Shown: positions 12,901 through 17,280 of the stretch, piece after piece
Position numbering within the stretch: the stretch's first letter is position 1
How the letters are laid out: each line of letters starts with the position of its first letter
NCBI GenBank assembly: GCA_919902625.1
Contig: CAKKRO010000182.1
Coordinates: forward strand, 1 to 17,280
Reading direction: 5' to 3'
Length of the DNA: 17,280 bases
Source of the DNA: Nitrosomonadaceae bacterium
Lineage (GTDB): Bacteria; Pseudomonadota; Gammaproteobacteria; Burkholderiales; Nitrosomonadaceae
Notes under the pieces: model-generated
What the model saw: the letters and a program-made list of their open reading frames with translations, nothing else
Databases searched by the model: none
Told to the model about the DNA's origin: nothing
Position numbers and translations under genes: made by a program

Positions 12901-12926
12901 ATAAAGGCCGCTCATTGCGGCCTTAT
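12901..12926 (-). terminator. Strong hairpin between mcl and mtkA
   Basis: ATAAAGGCCGC (12901-12911) and GCGGCCTTAT (12917-12926) form a 10-bp stem, GC-rich at its top, with a 5-base loop. It includes the mcl stop codon (12925-12923). On the - strand the stem is followed by CTTTATAG, not a clean T-run, so it may act as a leaky terminator, an attenuator, or an RNA-stability element setting the ratio of mcl to mtkAB. Confidence 0.55.
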
Positions 12927-13873
12927 CCGTTTTTTGCTGCAATAGCTTCCGCTACTTTCACCACATTATTGGCCATTCTTTCCGAGGCGGCATCAATCAG
13001 GCGGCCATCCAGTGCCGCCGCACCTTTACCCTGTGCGGCCGCTTCTTTGAGCGCCGCGAGAATGCGTTGTGCTTTTTCAATCTCACGGGCTGGCGGTGTA
13101 AATACTTCATTAGCCAGATCGATCTGCGTTGGATGGATCGCCCACTTTCCTTCGCAGCCCAATGCGGCTGCCCGCTTAGCCGCCAATACGTAGCCTTCCG
13201 GATCCTTGATATCACCAAAAGGGCCGTCAATCGGGCGCAAGCCATAAGCACGGCAAGCCACAATCATGCGGCTGATGGCGGCATGCCACTGATCGCCGGG
13301 ATAATCCGGGTTCAGTCCGCCAATATTGACGGTTCTGGCACGGTTGCTGGCCGCATAATCGGCAACGCCAAAGTGCAGCGCTTCCAGCCGTCCTGATGCG
13401 CCATTGCGCGCAATATCTTCCACATTGGCCATGCCCAGTGCTGTTTCAATCAATGCTTCCAGGCCGATCCGGTTTTTCAGGCTTTGTTGCATCTCGAGTT
13501 GAGTGACCATGGCTTCAACCATATAAATATCCGCATAAACGCCTGCTTTCGGAATGAGCAGCGTGTCTATTTTATGCCCGGCCTGTTCTACCAGATCAAC
13601 CACATCACGCACCATAAATTGCGTGTCCAGCCCGTTAATACGCACCGAAACCGTAATGCCATGTCCTTTCCAATCCAGGTCATTGAGGGCTTGAATGACA
13701 TTCTTGCGCGCCTGTATCTTGTCATCGGGCGCTACGGCATCTTCCAGATCCAGAAAAACAAAGTCTACGCCGCTATTCAATGCTTTCTCAAACATCCCCG
13801 GGCTGGAACCTGGAACCGCCAATTCACAGCGTTGTACCCGTTGAACAGTGGTTTCGTATAGCGTGTGACTCAT
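12923..13873 (-). CDS. mcl: Malyl-CoA lyase
   Basis: This 316-residue HpcH/HpaI (citrate lyase beta-like) aldolase carries the full malyl-CoA lyase pattern: RCELAVPGSSP (15-25), FLDLEDAVAPDDK (40-52), VRINGLDT (77-84), LIETALGMANVE (141-152) with the Mg2+-binding Glu143, FGVADYAAS (168-176), RAYGLRPIDGPFGD (208-221) and GKWAIHPTQIDLANEVFTP (242-260). It splits (S)-malyl-CoA to glyoxylate and acetyl-CoA or runs the reverse condensation, with Mg2+. Compared with the Methylobacterium enzyme I recall, it lacks about 13 residues before RMIVACRAYG. The ATG at 13873 has GGAGGA close upstream. It is the first gene of mcl-mtkA-mtkB, after a 283-base gap that should contain the promoter. Other CitE-like lyases are possible but fit less well. 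Confidence 0.9.
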   Translation of the reverse strand: MSHTLYETTVQRVQRCELAVPGSSPGMFEKALNSGVDFVFLDLEDAVAPDDKIQARKNVIQALNDLDWKGHGITVSVRINGLDTQFMVRDVVDLVEQAGHKIDTLLIPKAGVYADIYMVEAMVTQLEMQQSLKNRIGLEALIETALGMANVEDIARNGASGRLEALHFGVADYAASNRARTVNIGGLNPDYPGDQWHAAISRMIVACRAYGLRPIDGPFGDIKDPEGYVLAAKRAAALGCEGKWAIHPTQIDLANEVFTPPAREIEKAQRILAALKEAAAQGKGAAALDGRLIDAASERMANNVVKVAEAIAAKNG

Positions 13874-14156
13874 TTTTCCTCCAGAATTAATAAATAGTTG
13901 CGGTCATTCATAAGGCCGATGGATAAACATGCCCTATAACCAATAAGTTACTTGTTTTTAGTGTCATTTTATCGCAGGGACACCCAATAATAAGCGCGGC
14001 ATGAAGGCATTCTTTGTATAGTGACTTAACAACGCAGATAATCTTGATGAAGTGAATAGTCAGAATGAAATGGTTTTGTGCTTCGTGTTTTAAGGGCTAA
14101 TTATTCAGCAAATTATATCTATTTTCAGGGAATTTATCTACTGGCAATCAGAGTTG

Positions 14157-15125
14157 TCAGAGCTGCGCGCAGGCGTCTGCAGCGATGGAGAGCTTGCGAT
14201 ATCGAGCGATCCATTCGAGCGGAAGGGAAGACATTGACCCGCTTTGTTGCGATGTGTAAGCCGCTGTAATCGCACCCAGCATGATGCCACGGCCACAGCT
14301 ATCGCCGCCAATGCGGATGTTTTCTTCGATGGCGGTGCGATAGTCAGGGGCCTGTTGTGCAATATGCGCAATGACCGGCATCCCTTCCAGAACATGGCAG
14401 GCAGAGCCAAAGCGCTTGGCTATCGCGGCACTGTCGAGCGTGCAGGGTTGCAACGCTTCTTTAACTAACGGTGCCAGTTTTTCTCCGGCGTGCGGTAGTG
14501 CGGCGGAGAGCGCCTGCGGGATTGGTTTTCCATTCAATACTTCAAACAAAACAATTCCGGCATACTGAGCTGCTGCAACCGCAGTGTCATTATCATTGGT
14601 CAGGCGCACGACCTGTTCTATTTTTGTTAGTAGCGCCCGTTGTGATCCGGTATGGATGGCTACTACGACCGGTATAGTGGCCAATGCGGCAAACTGATCG
14701 TCATCTGCGCCGGAGTTTTCCGGGAATTCTTCGGGTTTAAGTGGCCATAATGTCTGTAGCGTCTGACGTGTGGGAGCATCGATGTAGCCGGTGTACGCGC
14801 CGCCCGGACCAAAATGATTGCGGTATCCGGTTTGATATTCAACGCGCTTAAATTGACCATATTCCGCAAAATGCCGCAGCATCAACAGGCATAACTCGCC
14901 ATATCCCGATGAATCTCCCGCCATTTTATCGCCATGGGCAAAGTAACCTTTGGTCTCTGCGTAATCATTTGCATCGGGTTGCAGAAAAACCAGCCCTTTG
15001 GTTTGTTCGATCCGGGCAATACGCTTCGGGTCATAAAGCCAGTGCAGGCCGAGCGATGCGGAATCTGCGATTAATGCGCCTAAAATAGCGGCCACATGGG
15101 GCTCAAGCCGGATATTCGAATTCAT
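14157..15125 (-). CDS. ADP-ribosylglycohydrolase family protein (crystallin J1-like)
   Basis: The product has 322 residues and is an all-helical DraG/ARH-fold protein. Landmarks: ILGALIADSASLGLHWLYD (14-32), a polar loop AGDSSGYGE (69-77), RNHFGPGGAYTGYID (102-116), GADDDQFAAL (139-148) and IGGDSCGRGIMLGAI (272-286). Members remove ADP-ribose from arginine or serine of proteins, or cleave related O- or N-linked ADP-ribose, using two Mg2+. The canonical C-terminal metal motif GDTDT/S appears here as GDSCG, a form I associate with the crystallin J1-like branch, so catalytic activity is uncertain. The ATG at 15125 has no ideal ribosome binding site (GGAG is 14 bases away). It lies 24 bases after the Trm112-like gene and is probably co-transcribed with it. 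Confidence 0.82.
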   Translation of the reverse strand: MNSNIRLEPHVAAILGALIADSASLGLHWLYDPKRIARIEQTKGLVFLQPDANDYAETKGYFAHGDKMAGDSSGYGELCLLMLRHFAEYGQFKRVEYQTGYRNHFGPGGAYTGYIDAPTRQTLQTLWPLKPEEFPENSGADDDQFAALATIPVVVAIHTGSQRALLTKIEQVVRLTNDNDTAVAAAQYAGIVLFEVLNGKPIPQALSAALPHAGEKLAPLVKEALQPCTLDSAAIAKRFGSACHVLEGMPVIAHIAQQAPDYRTAIEENIRIGGDSCGRGIMLGAITAAYTSQQSGSMSSLPLEWIARYRKLSIAADACAQL

Positions 15126-15149
15126 TTGATTTTAGAAGGCTCCCTGGTT

Positions 15150-15332
15150 TTATTGAATTTCAACTTCATCGGGTATTTTGCGCGCTTCGTCTTCAAGCAT
15201 GACCGGAATGCCGTCCTTGATTGCAAAGGCGAGCCGGTCGGGCTTGCAGATCAATTCCTTGTCTTCTTTTTTGTAGATGAGCGGCCCTTTGCAGAGAGGG
15301 CACACCAGGATATCCAGTAATCTTGCATCCAT
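15150..15332 (-). CDS. Trm112/YcaR-like zinc-ribbon protein
   Basis: This 60-residue protein matches the bacterial Trm112-like (YcaR) family: MDARLLDILVCPLCKGPL (1-18) with C11 and C14, a single later Cys at 29, and AIKDGIPVMLEDEAR (37-51). The fourth zinc ligand is lacking, as in many bacterial members. Eukaryotic and archaeal Trm112 activates methyltransferases; the bacterial role is unclear. The ATG at 15332 has AAGGA 7 bases upstream. It sits 39 bases downstream of parB and 24 bases upstream of the ADP-ribosylglycohydrolase gene, so it may be read through from parAB. Confidence 0.9.
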   Translation of the reverse strand: MDARLLDILVCPLCKGPLIYKKEDKELICKPDRLAFAIKDGIPVMLEDEARKIPDEVEIQ

Positions 15333-15371
15333 GATTTTCCTTAGCGGTAGTTTTTATGCGATTAAGTTTTA

Positions 15372-16211
15372 TTATAACTTATTGAGTATGTCATCCAATT
15401 GATCCAGGCTGGTATAGTGAATCACGATATTGCCCCGGCCATTCTTTTTCGGCTTAATGGCCACTTGCGCACCGAGACGTTCCGATACATTTTCCTGTAA
15501 TCGCATGAGATCCCTGTCCGGTTTATTGACCTTTTTGCTGGATGGGTGTTCAATCTGGTTAACCAGTTTTTCTGTTTCACGCACTGATAGCTGCTTTTGC
15601 GCGATCAGATGGGCCATTTTAATTTGCTCTGCGGGCGCAAGGGACAGGATGGCGCGTCCGTGCCCCATTTCGATTTTGCCCTGCATCATGAGCTCCTGTA
15701 CCGGCGCTGACAGGTTGAGCAGGCGCAGCAAGTTGGAGATCGTGCTGCGCGAATTACCCAGCGCTTCACCGGCTGTTTGGTGGGTCATGCCGAACTCATT
15801 GATCAAACGTTGAATACCGAGAGCTTCTTCCAGTGGATTCAGGTTCTCACGCTGAATATTTTCAATCAGCGACATGGCGAGCGCTGATTCATCGGCTACT
15901 TCCCGTATCAAAGCGGGAACCTCGGTCAGTCCGGCCAATTTAGCTGCGCGCCATCTTCTTTCACCGGCGATAATTTCGTATTGATCCTCACCGATAGGGC
16001 GTGCCAGAATCGGTTGCATAACGCCTTGTGCTTTGATGGATTCAGCCAGTTCAGCCAGAGCAACCGGGTCCATGTTGGTTCTGGGTTGATATTTGCCGGG
16101 TTGCAGCTTGGAGACATCAAGGATCTGTAATGATTCCTCTGCAACGCTGGCGTTGCCATTGCGCGACAATAATGCATCCAGTCCTCTTCCTAACCCTTTT
16201 TGTTTTGCCAT
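15372..16211 (-). CDS. parB: Chromosome-partitioning protein ParB
   Basis: With the ATG at 16211 the protein has 279 residues. It starts MAKQKGLGRGLDALL, the ParA-stimulating N-terminus typical of chromosomal ParB. The CTPase/N-domain contains LQPGKYQPR (36-44), GVMQPILARP (63-72), IAGERRWRAAKLAGL (81-95) and ENIQRENLNPLEEA (117-130). A helix-turn-helix at about 140-165 (MTHQTAGEALGNSRSTISNLLRLL region) reads parS, and the C-terminal 45 residues (SERLGAQV, IVIHYTSLDQLDDIL) are the dimerisation domain. AAGGA lies 9 bases before the chosen start; the 55-residue upstream extension of the frame overlaps the parA end and looks non-coding. parA ends 52 bases upstream. No complete parS was seen in the window. 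Confidence 0.95.
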   Translation of the reverse strand: MAKQKGLGRGLDALLSRNGNASVAEESLQILDVSKLQPGKYQPRTNMDPVALAELAESIKAQGVMQPILARPIGEDQYEIIAGERRWRAAKLAGLTEVPALIREVADESALAMSLIENIQRENLNPLEEALGIQRLINEFGMTHQTAGEALGNSRSTISNLLRLLNLSAPVQELMMQGKIEMGHGRAILSLAPAEQIKMAHLIAQKQLSVRETEKLVNQIEHPSSKKVNKPDRDLMRLQENVSERLGAQVAIKPKKNGRGNIVIHYTSLDQLDDILNKL

Positions 16212-16263
16212 TTTATGGATTCCTTCATTTTGCCATTGAATATCCAGACCGCTCATCAAGCAT

Positions 16264-17022
16264 TTAAGTATTGAGTATTTCTTTAGCGAGCTCAAGATAA
16301 GCCTGCGCGCCTTTGGATTGCGCATCGTGGTACAGCACGGGTAATCCAAACCCCGGCGCTTCAGCCAGACGGACATTGCGCGGGATCACGGTGCGATACA
16401 CTTTATCACCAAAATGTTTTTGCAATTGGTCAGAAACTTGCTGTGCCAGAATACTGCGCGGATCGAACATGGTGCGGAGCAAGCCTTCAATGCGCAGCTT
16501 GGGATTAAAATTGCTGCGCACTTTCTTGATGGTATTGACCAGATCGCTGAGTCCTTCCAAGGCATAATACTCGCACTGCATCGGAATCATCACCGCCTGT
16601 GCCGCGCATAAGCCATTCAGCGTCAGCAAGTTTAAGGCAGGCGGGCAATCGATTAAAATATAGTCATATTCGTGTTCAATGGTTTCGAGCGCAGCTTTCA
16701 AACGCGCTTCCCGCTGCGGCAAATCCACCATTTCGACTTCAGCGCCGGCCAAATCACGGTTGGCGGGTATCAAGTCATATTTACCCGTCGTGCCGGTAAT
16801 GCGTGTTGTGTTAATCAATTCATTGCCCAGCAAAACATGATAAACCGTGATTTTGGTGGTTTGCTTGTTGGTGCCGCTGCCCATGGTTGCATTGGCCTGG
16901 GGATCGAGATCGACCAGCAAAACCCGCTTTCCAGCAGCAGCCAGGCTGGCTGCCAGATTGACACTGGTTGTGGTTTTTCCGACGCCACCCTTTTGATTGG
17001 TGATGGCAAGAATTTTTGTCAC
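16264..17022 (-). CDS. parA: Chromosome-partitioning ATPase ParA (Soj), GTG start
   Basis: The 252-residue protein is a deviant Walker-A ATPase: KILAITNQKGGVGKTT (3-18) with the signature lysine, LLVDLDPQANAT (35-46), the Walker-B strand ILIDCPPALN and the late FGLPVLYHD. With ParB it segregates chromosome origins by ATP-driven DNA binding. GTG at 17022 is preferred: AGGAG (17035-17031) lies 8 bases upstream and the protein then begins (M)TKILAITNQKGG as homologues do. The in-frame ATG at 17043 adds seven unusual residues and lacks a ribosome binding site. rsmG-parA-parB is the usual order near the replication origin in proteobacteria, and here rsmG ends 61 bases upstream. Confidence 0.95.
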   Translation of the reverse strand: MTKILAITNQKGGVGKTTTSVNLAASLAAAGKRVLLVDLDPQANATMGSGTNKQTTKITVYHVLLGNELINTTRITGTTGKYDLIPANRDLAGAEVEMVDLPQREARLKAALETIEHEYDYILIDCPPALNLLTLNGLCAAQAVMIPMQCEYYALEGLSDLVNTIKKVRSNFNPKLRIEGLLRTMFDPRSILAQQVSDQLQKHFGDKVYRTVIPRNVRLAEAPGFGLPVLYHDAQSKGAQAYLELAKEILNT

Positions 17023-17083
17023 GGTATTAGCTCCTGTATTCATTGGGCTGAATCAAAGCTGCGATGCGTTTTTCAATGGCCTG

Positions 17084-17280
17084 TTAATCTGAAGCTGCTG
17101 AATTCTTGATGATAATCAGTTGCCTGGCTGCATTAAGACCGGGCACAGTCAGCGGTACGATCTTTTCAATGCTAAACGGCGCTTGAACTTGCTTGAGTTC
17201 ATTGTCTGAGCAGTTGGCTTTCATCGCGACCCATCGGCAGTTTACGTTATTTTCAGGAACCAGTTGCCGGGTTAACTGTA
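17084..17280 (-). CDS. rsmG: 16S rRNA (guanine-527-N7)-methyltransferase RsmG, C-terminal part
   Basis: The gene runs off the right edge; only its last 65 or so codons are present, ending in TAA at 17086-17084. The translated end reads RWVAMKANCSDNELKQ, then IEKIVPLTVPGLNAARQLII and IKNSAASD, which corresponds to the last strands of RsmG (LLAMKG and VPGLDAERHLVVI in the family). The enzyme methylates G527 of 16S rRNA with S-adenosylmethionine. The rsmG-parA-parB order, commonly preceded by mnmG, supports the call and hints that the window lies near the chromosome origin. Confidence 0.85.
   Translation of the reverse strand, partial: QLTRQLVPENNVNCRWVAMKANCSDNELKQVQAPFSIEKIVPLTVPGLNAARQLIIIKNSAASD

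Noticed and set aside
13874..14156. Promoter or regulator site in the 283-base gap before mcl
   Set aside because: Several weak -10-like boxes (for example TAAAAT on the - strand near 13970) can be picked, but none has a convincing -35 partner.
15573..15581. TGTTTCACG inside parB, half of the parS consensus
   Set aside because: The second half (CACTGATA) does not match TGAAACA, and the bases encode a normal stretch of ParB. No full parS was found in the window.

Overview
The window looks like a betaproteobacterial chromosome, most likely Nitrosomonadales (Nitrosomonas-like). That placement is an inference from gene content and the flavour of the protein sequences; there is no rRNA here and I could run no search. 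The housekeeping blocks are ribH-nusB / thiL-pgpA-cinA on the + strand, and rsmG-parA-parB-Trm112-ADP-ribosylglycohydrolase-mcl-mtkA-mtkB-yqhA on the - strand. The two blocks converge at about 10.0 kb.

Region 1 (1-685): the 3' end of ribH and nusB, overlapping by ATGA. Region 2 (about 686-7951): a 7.2-kb accessory island that separates nusB from thiL, genes that usually sit side by side; every gene in it is on the - strand. It holds (a) a lone gene for a striking fusion, an N-terminal FtsK-gamma-like winged helix joined to a full-length but degenerate FtsZ/tubulin fold, and (b) a tightly packed cassette. The cassette runs DUF2779 nuclease (Cas4-like Fe-S PD-(D/E)XK plus a DEDD-type exonuclease) - broken small ORF - Cys/His zinc-finger hypothetical protein - WYL transcription regulator - DUF262/DUF1524 (GmrSD/BrxU-like) nuclease. 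A perfect 9-bp inverted repeat overlaps the predicted promoter in front of the cassette and is a good candidate operator for the WYL protein. The cassette looks like an anti-phage defence module controlled by a WYL repressor; this is inferred from domains and layout.

Region 3 (7952-10001): thiL (thiamine phosphorylation), pgpA (phosphatidylglycerol synthesis) and a stand-alone CinA-C/PncC NMN amidase. The last apparently starts at the very rare codon ATT behind a perfect AAGGAG.

Region 4 (10022-13873): yqhA-like membrane protein, then mcl-mtkA-mtkB read on the - strand. The last two resemble malate-CoA ligase of serine-cycle methylotrophs more than SucCD, and the first is malyl-CoA lyase. 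Together they interconvert glyoxylate + acetyl-CoA, malyl-CoA and malate, a malate-synthase-like route that conserves ATP. Region 5 (14157-17280): a divergent ADP-ribosylglycohydrolase, a Trm112-like protein, chromosomal parB and parA, and the 3' end of rsmG. No tRNA, rRNA, transposase, integrase or CRISPR array was seen.
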